Part shown: one piece after another, positions 52,800 to 63,944 of the stretch
Layout of the letters: every line of letters starts with the position of its first letter
How positions within the stretch are numbered: the stretch's first letter is position 1
From: Calliphora vicina
Lineage: Eukaryota > Arthropoda > Insecta > Diptera > Calliphoridae
Assembly: GCF_958450345.1 (NCBI RefSeq)
Contig: NC_088783.1
Span: 103,349,302-103,413,301 of the forward strand
Direction of reading: 5' to 3'
Length of the DNA: 64,000 bases
The notes under the pieces: generated by a model
The model's input: only the letters and a program-made list of their open reading frames with translations
Told to the model about the DNA's origin: nothing
The model's database searches: none
Position numbers and translations under genes: made by a program

Positions 52800-54445
52800 T
52801 GTATATAAATTTGACACGAAGAAAACTAATTCGGACGACAAGCATCCGATGCTCCTGACGAATCTGATTAGATCAATCAGCGACGCTACCCAGAGACATT
52901 CCAGATCATATTATCTCTGCCTGTCAAGATATTTTGCCATTGTAGATGACATTGTACCGTTTATTTTCCCTATTCGTCCAAACTACTACGTCCAATCATA
53001 CAGTGACCAGAATATTCTGGATATTTTGATACTAGAAACCGTAGACCAAAAGTGTGCCGACTCTCTCAGAGCTTATTCATCGATTGTAATCGATATCACA
53101 AAAAATACTTTGTGAGACGAGACAGTACATACATATGTATATATGTTTTGTACATATCTCTTTCTTTAAGTTCTTTCTCATTCCATGAGAACTGCCTTAG
53201 AAACTGATTCTTGCTTTTTAAAACGTCAAATTACGTAGTTATTAGTGGTCAACGTCTCTAGATTGAATTCATGTATAATTTTCGCAGCCGAAGCTGTGAC
53301 GTAAATTGTCGCTTGAAAAAAGAATTTGGTCATTCTGATATACACGAAGGTTAAAATCACTACAGAAAATCTACAAATAGTGCACATTTTCGTCTATAAA
53401 CCATCATAGATTGGGATCGCAAATTCCCAAAGAACAGAGTTTGCGGCTCAGGCTTCTCTGGTCAGTATTCTCCAATTTGTGTCCCAGATAGGACTGCAAG
53501 CTTTTTAGGAAGATATCATGTTCAGGTATTAGAATCTAATATAATTATAATAATTAGATCATAATAGAAAATACACGAACCAGTGCACGTTTCTGTATTT
53601 TATCCGTCAGTATTGATTGACAGAGTTTCCGACTCAATCTTTTTTGTTCGGTCTTCAAAGTTCTGTCAAAATCCGATTTTCGTTTTGTATTGGTCTGCCA
53701 ATGCTTTGAAGGATGGTGCCATATACAGTAATATCATTTTTAAGTCCACATGACTCCTCAAGTCTTATGTACAACATAACAGAAGTGTGTGGGATGAAAA
53801 TATAAGTCGTCTCTAGGCTGGTTTGAGGAGTAGCGCTCATTTGACCAGGTGTGTTTTGGTGCCCACCACGCAAGTGTACCTTTGATAAGGATATATATAA
53901 TGACCGGTGTATTGGCGATCCAAAAGGTTTTCTTCCAAATAAACTAAGATATTTGGTTTAAAGGAGTTTTACACAACAATACTTTATATTATTATCAGGG
54001 TCTCATTATCTATAATACAAAATCAAATTGATTGTCAAAATCTATTTTTGTTTTAAAATTTGTCAAATACATGATACTTTTTGGATTTACTCTACAATAC
54101 TCTTTCAAATTCTGATTTGTATTAATACAAAGTATTGTAGTATAAATGCCCATTAATTTCGAGAATTCCATTCAATCGAGGAAGAAATTTGTATTTCATT
54201 CTTAACGCGATTGATCTTCTTGGCCCATCATATAAATATCCTCAAAGTAATTCCATGAGTTTGCATAACGTGGCCAGAATTTTCTTTTTAATAAGGAGCA
54301 CAACATCATCAGCATATGCAACGACTTTTGTGCCCTTTAGGTGCAACTAAAGTGGCGATATCACACCACCCTGCGGAGTGTCTATTGTCACAGATTGTCT
54401 TGCACTGCTCTTGATCCAGTTTATTTTTAGTTGATTAACATCTTT
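52800..54445 (-). pseudogene. non-LTR retrotransposon remnant with RT and C-terminal region
   Basis: On the minus strand, the RT palm reads RQSVTIDTPQGGVISPL and VVAYADDVVLLIKK (54420-54260). The connection region follows with MSATPQTSLETTYIFIPHTS and RLEESCGLKNDITVYG (53830-53690). A late block reads SGHCMIGRSSLDE (about 53030-52990), like the C-terminal end after RNase H. The order matches I/R1/LOA-type elements. The plus-strand 108-codon ORF at 52789-53115 is the antisense shadow of this end. Stops and frameshifts abound. Confidence 0.65.
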
Positions 54446-54549
54446 CTACCTTGCAGTGTAGAGGTTTTAGCAAAGACTTCTCCACTTCGATCTATCTTGT
54501 GCCGCTGTTTCGGCAGTTCTAGGCTCGATTCTTTGTTCTGTCAGAATAT

Positions 54550-55345
54550 TGTTGATAGTGACCTATTACGTTATTCTTCTTCTTCCTCTGCTTCTCGGTC
54601 CACTCTGTCCCGCTTCTGATATTCGTTTCGCCAGGCGGTTTTCTGGCATTCTAGCCACATGTCCAAACAATCTTAGCTTACTGCGTTCGATTTTGTTTTT
54701 CAGCGGTTCCGTAAAGTGTCATTTCGTATTCTGTCTCGTCTTGTTTTACCGGCCAAACGTCTTAAGTATTTCATTTCTGTTGCCTGAATTCTGCCTTGAT
54801 TCCTCGTTGTTAGCGCCCATGATTCGCATCATATGTAAGGGTTGGAATATACGTGTAGTTTCGTACCCGTTGAAACTTCTCTCTTACCGATGAAATTTTT
54901 ATTTAAGGCGAAGTATAAATTGCCAGTTGTAGCTATTCTACGATTTAAATCCTTGTCCGCTTTTCCGTCTTCGCTAATTGTGACTCCCAAGTAGCGGAAG
55001 TGTTCAACTTACTTTAATGCTTCGGATCCTATGTAAATTTGATGATGACTTTTATCGCGACTTATTATCATGGTTTCCGTTTTCCCTGTATTTATACGGA
55101 GGCATCTTCTGGTCATTTCGTTCAAAAAATATTGAGGTTTTGTTGGATGGCCACGTCATCTGCGTATGCTAACATTGAAAATTTCACTGGTTGCATGTTC
55201 CGCTTAGATATTCAAGTTATATCCTCAATAGTATCAAACATGTTGAAGGCATTCTCTATATCTAAAAATGATCACATCATAATATTCATTCTTATCGAGT
55301 GTATATCCACGTCATGCAAGGCTATTTCCACTCACTATTGTGCCT
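54550..55345 (-). pseudogene. second non-LTR retrotransposon RT remnant
   Basis: The minus strand reads FLDIENAFNMFDTIEDI, MLAYADDVAIQQNLNIF, INTGKTETMIISRD, then VEHFRYLGVTISEDGKADKD followed by LNRR. After a frameshift come ATEMKYLRRLAGKTRRDRI and RLFGHVARMPENRLAKRIS. Active-site YADD is present, but many frames are shifted. It is a different element from the one at 52800-54445 and from copies A and B. Confidence 0.8.
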
Positions 55346-56190
55346 TGCTGAAAATACTCGGTGAGAGAATTCTCCTGACTTGGATGTTTCGCAGCCTTAG
55401 TTTTGACTTTTCTGTAGATAGATTTTGTATTATTCTTCATAAATATTTCTTTTGTTGTAACTAACACAAATGGGTCCAACTTTTATCATTCCCTTCTAGT
55501 TTAAAGATTTTCAGACTTTTTCATCTGCTACGTCCGTGCGAAATTTCATGTCAACCGAAACATTCAGTTGGGAATGGAAAATTTTATTTGCAAAATATTT
55601 AGATTGAGTCTCACTGTGCATTTGTGATTGAAGTAGATTCGACAGCAGTTGCAATACAAAATAATAATTATCCTCTACAGATCGCAGCCTTGCTTTATTT
55701 CATATTTTAGAAAGTATCGTTATCTTTTGTATTATTCTTCATAAATATTTCGTTTGTTGTTTCGTTGCTTCTAGTTTAAAGATTTTCAGAATTTCGTTGA
55801 GACAACCAATTTGTTGCGAATCGATTGATTCAGTTTTCTGGACCGATTTTTCCAGTTTTAGCTGCAAAAGTTTAGATCATAATTTGTGGTTTCAATTGTA
55901 ATTCATCTTTACGAACTGACGTTATGTAGGCTTAACCAACATAACTTTATTTACGTAATTGAATTATTTGGTTGTTACAACGAATCTGTTTTCTGGGGAT
56001 ATAATATGGGAATATAATATTTTAACCAAAGGTATAAGTTGTCCCATAAAGACTCCCAAGACAATTAAAATATGTAAAGCATCTGGCCACACTTCACATC
56101 GTAACCGCTAAAATACTCATTCGTACAGACTTGTTACAGTAACATACATTTTAGTCGTCTGAAAGCTGGTCGACCGAACCAAATGTAACG
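55346..56190. other. no gene recognised; direct repeat
   Basis: TTGTATTATTCTTCATAAAT followed by ATTTCxTTTGTTGT and CTAGTTTAAAGATTTTCAGA occur at about 55425-55515 and again at 55727-55795, a direct repeat about 300 bp apart. No exon was recognised. Confidence 0.5.
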
Positions 56191-56204
56191 TATCTGTTGC
56201 CGTT

Positions 56205-56260
56205 AACTCACCTTGTAACCACAACCAAAAACGAAGTGCAAAATCAAACATAATGCGGTC
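56205..56260 (-). other. possible 5' coding exon with good donor
   Basis: On the minus strand an ATG at about 56252 opens MFDFALRFWLWLQ and reaches a consensus donor, CAAG|GTGAGT, near 56213. The region upstream (to 56560) is free of recognised repeats and could be a 5' UTR. No downstream exon was identified, so this is a weak candidate for the first exon of a gene lying mostly elsewhere. Confidence 0.2.
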
Positions 56261-56559
56261 GTATTCTCTGCTTCCGTCTTAAGAAATTTAAACGTATGAA
56301 ATTCACTGAAAACTGAAGAATTCTTATCAGTTTGTTTACAATTCTGTGCGCTAGCGCACGTATTAAATAACACAATAAATAAAGTACCAGACAACAATAA
56401 ACAAAAAGTGAAAATTCAAAGAAAACAATTAAAAATAAATAATAAATTGTTAAATTAATGTGAAAGTCGAGAAAGAGATTTTTTTGTTGTGGTTTTGTTG
56501 TTTTGCCAACTGAAACAATAAAACTGAAGATCGAATGCCGCACAAAATTAACATAAAAA

Positions 56560-57935
56560 AAATTATAAATTTATGCAAATAAAATTATAAATTTTTGCTG
56601 TGTTGTTTAAAATAAACAAAACAAAAACAGATGTTTGGCAATTATTTAAATCGTTACGATCACAAAATTAACTACATATTTAGTTGCATGAAATTGGAAT
56701 TTTTTACGTATGTGTGGAAATAATTGCTGCAATAAAACCTGTTGATGCTGTTGCAAGTTCTTAAGGAAATTCTTAAAATTTTTATGTGTAAACAACCGGC
56801 CACTTGAGATTTTAATGACGTAAAACCACCGGAAATGTTAAACTAAACATTCTTGCCATTAAATTAAGAATTTTTGTGTTTCAAAAAAATAATTTATTTT
56901 AACTTTTATTTAGTAGTTTTAAAGAAATTTAACATAATGGACAACGCTTTAGATGTTTCTAATGACTTTATTAATGCCGTAGTCGATTTCAATACTTGCA
57001 TGTCACAATTAATCGACAATTTCCATTTCCATTCTATATTTAGTAATTTTGATATTTGGAAATATTTATTTTTAAGTTAAAAATTATTTCAATTATTTTT
57101 GAATCGAGTTGTTTATTATGGTCTGTGTTCTGTTCTGGAGACAATTTATTTCCTAAATTATCTTTATTTATTGTATTATGTCTGCATTTATTTATAACAA
57201 AAATAACATGAAAACATCTGGTCATTTTAGCATTCAATCAGAAATTTATTCATTTATTCATATATATAAGTATTTTTAAAATAAACAACTCATCTTATAT
57301 TTCTTAAATATTTCTTTAGTGTTAAGACCTTTAAAAGACTTAATTAAATTACAATAGTGAATTTTAATTTCTTTATTTGTGTAAATATTTCATGTTTTAA
57401 TGATTAAATATAAATTAAAAAAAAAAATATTTCTAATGAGTTTTTTCTTTTAAATATGTTCTCGATTCCATAGGGGATTTTTGACAGATTATCACAAAAT
57501 TTGTGAGATTTTAGAGTACTGTATGGAACTCTATACTCTACGGAGGATGAGATGGTTTGTAAAATTCAATTCAGCAGCCCCAAGACTCCAGAGAGAATAT
57601 TAGCGTCCACATAAGAAATAGAATGCAGCAAATAATTTTCTCTCCTAATCAACATATCTGCATCAAAGGTAATTCGGACAAAGGTCAGATAAATATTCTG
57701 AAACCGATTACTCTGTCGAACTCTAATTTATAGGTATAACGCACTTAAACCACGAATAATGTGTGGGAGTGGAACTCTCAATCTCTTTATCAAAGAATAT
57801 GCTCTTAGAACTCAATCATTGGCGTAGATAGGAGAGGGCTGGGGTGATCAAAGTCCCCCCAGACTCGCATCGCCCACCCCAGATATTTTTTCTTTATTTT
57901 AATTGCTGCCTTATTCTTTAAATTTTTGTGTACTG
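56560..57935. other. no gene recognised
   Basis: Mostly AT-rich. 57500-57730 is less AT-rich and may be decayed transposon coding sequence, but no motif is readable. The ORF at 56874-57080 (+) has no recognised feature. Confidence 0.45.
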
Positions 57936-57939
57936 ATAT

Positions 57940-58458
57940 TGTTACGATATTGTACTTGAATTCAAATATAACGATTTTAAGGGCTGATTTAAAAGTAGCA
58001 TAATGCTTTCAAATAACAGTGCTGTAAAAGCAAACTGTAACATATCTGTGGGCATTATTAAATAAAAGCTTTCAGTTGATTTGATCGTAAGTTGGCAACG
58101 CTGCATTCGAATTCGAATATTCAGTTAAAGAACTTTGTAGAAAGTACACCACAGATGGCGTATGTATTAGTAAGATCTAGAATATTCGAATTTTGACAGT
58201 TAAAGAACAATCTAGAGTGCATATGGCAGTGTTATAAATAGTGGCAGAGGTTGCAGTCGTGAGTGAGTTTATCAGAGACGCTATTTGAATAAACATGAAC
58301 TGAGTGCCTTAAAGTGTGCTGTATTTTTCAAGTGAATTCGTATACATTATAAAGTGTTACAATTTTCAAACAACTAAACGGCTTTTAGTTGCAATCAAAA
58401 GTATCCGGTTTATTTAAAGGAAATAAACCAAACGTTTTGAAAAGGTTAAAACGCAACA
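57940..58458 (+). mobile_element. solo LTR of the gypsy-class family, TSD ATAT
   Basis: 519 bp, TGTTACGATATTGTACTTGA to AACGCAACA, in the opposite orientation to the LTR at 47491-48085 and matching it along its length (CTTTCAGTTGATTTGAT, GTACACCACAGATGGCGTAT, TATAAATAGTGGCAGAGGTT). ATAT flanks both sides (57936-57939, 58459-58462). Confidence 0.9.
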
Positions 58459-58784
58459 ATATTTTCCAACAGCCGAATTCATATTCCTTAATACATTTCT
58501 TTAAATGTATGCAAAGTATACATTTGAAGAGGAAAGTGTGACTTTCTTTTTGGGAAGGTGGTGTACTTGCCGAGCCCAGAATAATAGTCTAGCTACGCTT
58601 ATGAACTCATTATTTGTTGAATTAACACATAATGTTAATTCTACCATTGAGTGATTCAATTTTTCATAATTAATTAAGCGAAATATTGGCTGACTTCTAT
58701 AAAGGATTGCAATTTGCTATACTGTAGATTTTTGTACGCTAAGTTCCCACATGGAAGCTGGTTTGTGAATTAAAAATGCGGGAT
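58459..58784. other. no gene recognised
   Basis: Spacer between the solo LTR and a mariner remnant. Confidence 0.45.
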
Positions 58785-59275
58785 TTACCAAGAATTGGAG
58801 GCATTACTCTATGAAACTTATTCTAAAACTCAAATAGAGCTTGCAAAATCATTGGAAGCTACTCAAGCAACAATTTCAAAAACCTTGATAGGCGATTTGG
58901 CATGTCGGAAATATTGTTTGAACTATATTAAAGAAAATTCGATAACCCGAAGCGTAATAGATCGTATAAGAAGCCGAATCGATACCAAATATTCATGGCG
59001 CTAAAGTTATTGTCTGTATTTGGTGGGAGCAAAATGGTCATATCTACTTAAATCTGACCAGACCGTAACAGGGAACTTGTACCGAACGCAACTGATTCGT
59101 TTGAAGCGAGCATTGATCGAAAAACGCCCAGAATGAAGTGGTTGGGAAGTTTTGCTTCACCCGCATTACAGTCCAGATCGTGTCCCGTCCGACAAATATT
59201 TGTTTCGAACGATGCAGAACGCTCTCTCTGGGATACACTTCACTTTGGAGCAGAGTATTCGAAATTGAGTATCCG
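58785..59275 (+). pseudogene. mariner transposase pseudogene
   Basis: The plus strand reads QELEALLYETYSKTQIELAK, SLEATQATISKTLIGDL, then after shifts TVTGNLYRTQLIRLKRALIE, VLLHPHYSPDRVPSDKYLF and ALSGIHFTLEQSI. The middle of the catalytic domain is deleted: the region from the helix-turn-helix jumps close to the TGNLYR block. The third acidic position falls in YSPDRVPSD. Related to the copies at 15420 and 20756. Confidence 0.82.
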
Positions 59276-59279
59276 AAAT

Positions 59280-59565
59280 TGGTCATGATAAAAATAATAT
59301 TAATAGTTCTTCGTTTTCCCCATAAATTAATTAAAAATTTCAGGCCAATGAAAACGTACTATATTCTTTTAGACTGAATACTTCTCTCTCAGCTGTTTCA
59401 TTCATATGTATGTACATTAAATTGTTTCAATTGTATCACCTCAGGATAAAACTGGTAATACCAGAAAACAATTCAGTTTCATGCTAACAAAGAAAATTGT
59501 GATCTTATTTTGTTGGGACTGCAAAATTTATATTATAATTTTTATTTAATCTATAGTCTTATTAA
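59280..59565. other. no gene recognised
   Basis: AT-rich spacer. Confidence 0.45.
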
Positions 59566-59568
59566 TTA

Positions 59569-59747
59569 TACCCTTCACCATAAATTGTCATTCCGTTTGT
59601 AATTACTACATTTTTCATTTGTGACCCCCCCGTTATATATAGCGGAGTCGTTATATCGACATGTCCGTCTGTATGTCAATAACAACTTTCCGAAACCCCC
59701 ATCCTTATATAAGATTCGGCACAGCCGAATATAGCTCTCTTATTTCT
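59569..59747 (-). repeat. dispersed repeat family 1, internally deleted copy F
   Basis: About 180 bp joins both ends of the family: TATACCCTTCACCATAAATT / GTCATTCCGTTTGTAATTAC on the left and ATTCGGCACAGCCGAATATA on the right. Confidence 0.82.
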
Positions 59748-60019
59748 TTTGATTATTTTAAGCTTATATGAAAAAAAAAATCAATAAAATTTTATTATAC
59801 ATGAGCAGAGGTTGCATTTGTTGATCTTTTTGGTCAATTTGCTTTCAACGAGACATCTCAATGGATGAGTCAGTTTTCTGTATAATAAAAAACTTTTTAA
59901 AAAACACCTTAAATTCAGCAATATAAAATAATCAACATCTGTCATTGTACACGTACAAATTCAAAATTATCAATCAAATCCCTTTAAAAAATCAACGTTT
60001 AAAAATGTTGTCCCAGCAC

Positions 60020-60095
60020 CCACCTTAAAGTAGACAAATCTGCTCAGGATTACTTTGAGTCGATTAAGCTTTGTCCGTCCGTCAAACCTTCGATA
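60020..60095 (-). repeat. dispersed repeat family 2, reversed fragment
   Basis: CCCACCTTAAAGTAGACAAA and GTCGATTAAGCTTTGTCCGT match the right half of family 2. Confidence 0.7.
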
Positions 60096-61140
60096 ACATC
60101 ACACGGACTGCTATGTGGAAAGCATTTAGAAAAATAGGAGTACCCCAGAGTTACTCCACACAAACGCTGGAGTAAAACAAGGATGTCCCCTATCACCTCT
60201 GCTATTCATTCAGTACTGGATGACATCATGAGCGAAGTCTGTTCAGAGGGAAGAGGAATAACAAGGATTTGGATTATATTTGTCTACTCTTTAACAAGAT
60301 CTCCAACATGCAAGCAAAAATAGAAGATTTTGAAAGATTAGCACGCAATGTTAGACTTCAGATAAATATCAAGCAAACCAAAGCTATGAGAATCAACAAC
60401 GTTAGGACCGATTGCATCATTATAAGACGTTAATAAGAGGCTCAAAAAAACGAGAGCGGCATTAGGAAGACTACAACCAGTATGGAGAGACTCACGCATG
60501 TCTAAAGTCTACTCTGTTGTACGGAAGTAATACTTGGTTAGACCCCTTTCACACTAGGCAATTTAGTTACGCAAGTCTCTTGTGTTTGTAGATGACTGAG
60601 GTAATGTCGGGTTAAGGAGAAGACAATTTTGCATGCTGTTTTGTTGTTGGGCAAGAGACTTGCGCAACTAAATTGCCTAGTGTGAAAGGGGTCTTAGTAT
60701 CGAACATCATCACGCAAAAACTACAAGTATTCATTAACAAGTGCCTCAGAACCATATGCAGAATATTCTGGCCTAACAACATCAGCAACACGGATCTCTG
60801 GATCCTTACCAACGAGGAACCCATACTAACACAAATAAAACGTAGGAAATGGTGGTGGATTGGCCATACTATCAGAAAGAATCCGGACAGTATAAGAAGG
60901 ATGGCGATAGAGTGGAACCCTTAAGGTTCAAGAAGCCAAAGAATACATGGAGACACACGATAAAACAAGATCCAGGACATTGCAATCTTACATGGGAAGA
61001 CACGAAAACAACTGCATCAAATCGTGTAAGATGGAGATGCTTTGTGGAAGCCATATGCTTCCAAGAGGTGTAATGGAGAAAAAAAATCCGTCAACATCTA
61101 CTGAACCTATATCATTTGAGAAAGAAAGAAGATTGGCGTT
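60095..61140 (+). pseudogene. non-LTR retrotransposon RT fragment, copy B, split by a MITE
   Basis: The plus strand has a decayed RT palm (GVKQGCPLSPLLF-like near 60170, LRVNIKQTKAMRI-like near 60365). After the MITE at 60541-60693 the C-terminal part reads KLQVFINKCLRTICRIFWPN, NISNTDLWILTNEEPI, RKWWWIGHTIRKNPDSIRRM and AIEWNP. It is the same family as copy A (34440-35400). The frame before the MITE ends LYGSNTW. Confidence 0.8.
60541..60693. mobile_element. Harbinger-type MITE, TSD TTA (full copy)
   Basis: 153 bp with arms GACCCCTTTCACACTAGGCA, continuing ATTTAGTTaCGCAAGTCTCTT. TTA lies on both sides (60538-60540, 60694-60696). The shorter copy is at 33179-33299. Confidence 0.92.
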
Positions 61141-61144
61141 ATAA

Positions 61145-61695
61145 ATTTCAATAACCGACACTTTGTTTTTTGGTACCTATAACTAACTGATGCAAAATTT
61201 GAGTTCAATCAGGTAACGAGAACACGTGCCGAAAATCAATGCAAATTTGGTAAACAAGATTACTTTTTGAATTTATAAAAAAACATTTTATAATGTTTGA
61301 ATTAAATATTTGTTATTAGCAAAAAAAAACAAACAAGTGTTTAATCGATATCCGGTTCTCGTCATCCATCTGGCCTTAAATTTTACATCAGTTAGTTCCA
61401 AAACATATGGAGTTGAAAAAATGTGTATTTTGTACCCACCTCAAGATAATCCTTAGAGTGTTTTATGGTGTTTCCCAAAATATTTTGGGTCCGGTAACCG
61501 TACGTGAGTGAGCTGAACCGTTTTATTAAAAATCTTATTTCATGTTTTTTTTTCCAAATATCTATATTTTCTCATCATTGGGCGTATGACATAAAAATTG
61601 GGGATTTTTTAAAATGTGTAACTTTTATTTTAAAACATTTGTACAATATAAATTTATTCGAAGCTCATTGTTAGCTATGACCTTTTCCCATCTTT
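61145..61695. other. no gene recognised
   Basis: AT-rich, moderately mixed. No ORF with motif; the ORF starting at 61614 runs into repeat family 4 and is not conserved there. Confidence 0.45.
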
Positions 61696-61699
61696 CTGG

Positions 61700-62630
61700 C
61701 AAATTATATAAATTCCGAGCCAAAGGAAAGTTCCAAAGTGATGGGCCCACCAGGGTCGCGACCAAGGGTCCTCAAAGTAGGACACCTCGGATATGTTACA
61801 TTTTTAAAACGATGCTATTTCTTCGTTTGTGTTCCAAAGTTCCAATTATCTCTTATAGATTAGGAGATATTCGGATTTGAAAATTAAATTTTCAACATTT
61901 TTAACCACCCTACTCCAGCTTTTTGATCACAGCGTATCCAAATATTTCCCGATTTTCTCCAGTTTTCCTTTATTGGACTAATAACATACGTATGTATGAA
62001 ATAGAAAATGAATTGTTTAAAAATAAAGACTAAGTCCAAAGTTATATGCATTTGAATTTAAAAAATTTTAAAAATGCGATTTTTCGCTAATTTTTTGGGA
62101 AAAAATAACTTTTTTTCTTTTTAAGTTATCGGAAGAAATTTCTAAGAGGATGTATAAGGAATTTATACTTTCTGAAAGCCAGGTTTTCACAAAATATTTT
62201 AAATGAACAAAATTTTAAAAATTTTTGTTACCGAGGGGACCAGGTCCATTCAAAAAATACCTATTTTTTATGTAAAAATAAACTTTAGGGCAAAAATTCT
62301 CAAATCGCATATTCGATATCAAAATATTGTAACCGATTTTAGGTGGCTCAATATGTTTCCAATTATTTTGCAAAGGGTTCCGATAACTCCGAATCTGGTA
62401 TGGATATTATAGCCTAAAAACTAAAAATTCCCATTTTTGGAATTCTTCAACAATTTTTTACACTTTAAATTTCAAAATTCGATTTTATTTACCATTTTAA
62501 ATAGAAAAATCTACATATGTAACTGTGAAATTTCATTAAAAACTATTCGTAAATAAAAATTTAATTTCAATTTGAAAAATTTGTCATATTTTTCAATAAA
62601 GTTTTCCATGAATTTTTGAAAAATAGAAAA
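61700..62630 (+). repeat. dispersed repeat family 4, copy 2
   Basis: Same order of landmarks as 19435-20500, from GATGGGCCCACCAGGGTCGC to the TAAATAAAAATTTAATTTCA region. Both copies lie in the same orientation 42 kb apart. Confidence 0.8.
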
Positions 62631-62749
62631 ATAGCTTAAACGAAATTATATTATATCGCATCATAACATTTTTAATTCTATGTATAAATTTCAAAATAAC
62701 CAAAAAAAACCTTCTCCTGTAAAATTTATATTTTGTCGCTTACGATAAT

Positions 62750-63325
62750 TTGGCGCTAAGGGCTCGATATGGGAGCTATGATTAATTATGGACCTATCGC
62801 CATGAAATTAGGTCGTGTGATTTATGTCTATATGAAAGTTATTTCTGTTGAATTTTGTGTTTATACCAACATTTTTAAGAGATTTATGCTCGTTAAAGAA
62901 ATTTTCGGAAGAGGACATTATATGGGAGCTATGACTAATTATGGACTGATCGCCATGAAATTATGTCGTGTGATTTATGTCTATATGAATGTTATTTCTG
63001 TTGAATTTAGTTTATACCTAAATTTTTAAGAGATTTATGCTCGTTAAAGTGATTTTTTGAAGCGGGCCTATGGGAGTTATGGCTAATTATGGACCGATCA
63101 TCATAAAATTAGGTGACATTATTTGGAGCAAAATATGTGTAGATACATATATAAATTAACCATTTACGATAGATAAAGTATAATTTCGGGAGAACATTTG
63201 TATGAAATAATGGACCGATTTCAGTCATTTTCAATAGGCTTTTCATAGGCTTCGAAAAAAATGTATGTACCAAATTTTATCACAATATCTTCAAAATTGC
63301 GACTTGTACTTTGCGCCACAGGTAA
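62750..63325 (+). repeat. dispersed repeat family 2, copy with three tandem units
   Basis: Units of about 150 bp start near 62768, 62922 and 63070 (ATGGGAGCTATGAxTAATTA then GGACCgATCgCCATGAAATT). The right part (TACCAAATTTTATCACAATA, TTGCGACTTGTACTTTGCGC) follows without the terminal hairpin. Confidence 0.82.
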
Positions 63326-63415
63326 AATAAAAATAGAAAAAAAATTTGGGAGTAATTTCATTCAAATGAAAAAAGTGTTCAATAAACGATCAAAACAGGT
63401 CAACAAGTATATATA

Positions 63416-63944
63416 GGTACCGTGAAATAACTCCCAAATGAAATAACTCCCCACGAAAAAATGGAATTATACCAAACAAATTTTTCATACAGCTTGGGAC
63501 TTATTTCATTATGAAACAACTCCTAACTCCTACATTGTCTGCCTTTGTCAGGTCGCAATGATTTCTTAATCAGGTGCGAAACGAAAATCGGCTTTCTGAA
63601 ATATTATAAAACCTTTCTGCAATGAAAGAAATCTTTTCTGAGCGAAGCCAGATCTTGATACACCCCAGAGGAGAAAACCTTAGCGGCCGGCAGGGCAAAC
63701 AACTTTTCTGAGCGAAGACAGTTTTTGATATACCCCAGAGGAGTGGAGTTAGATTACATAAATAAATTGCTTCGGATTGGGAATTATTTCCCTTCTTTAT
63801 TGACTAATATTTTTAAAATTATGAAACAGCCGATTATTGGGAGTAATTTCATTTTATCCTTGGGTAGTTATTTCAGTTTTCAAGTTTGAGAATTATTTAA
63901 TTTTTGATGGGAGTTATTTCATTTGGGAGCTATTTCACGGTACC
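63416..63944. mobile_element. inverted-repeat element with GGTACC ends
   Basis: 529 bp. Ends GGTACCGTGAAATAACTCCC, continuing AAATGAAATAACTCC on the left, with the complement on the right. GGGAGTTATTTCATTT-type boxes repeat inside and also just outside the left end (63349). An internal direct repeat, CTTTTCTGAGCGAAG.CAG followed by TGATA.ACCCCAGAGGAG, occurs at 63628 and 63702. The target duplication is unclear. Confidence 0.75.

Noticed and set aside
52789..53115. 108-codon plus-strand ORF with coding-like composition
   Set aside because: The opposite strand, in shifting frames, reads like the C-terminal end of the antisense non-LTR element at 52800-54445 (block SGHCMIGRSSLDE). The plus ORF is most likely its shadow.
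54431..55464. Overlapping plus-strand ORFs of 62-141 codons
   Set aside because: The minus strand carries RT motifs (YADD, ISEDGKADKDLNRR), so these are shadows.
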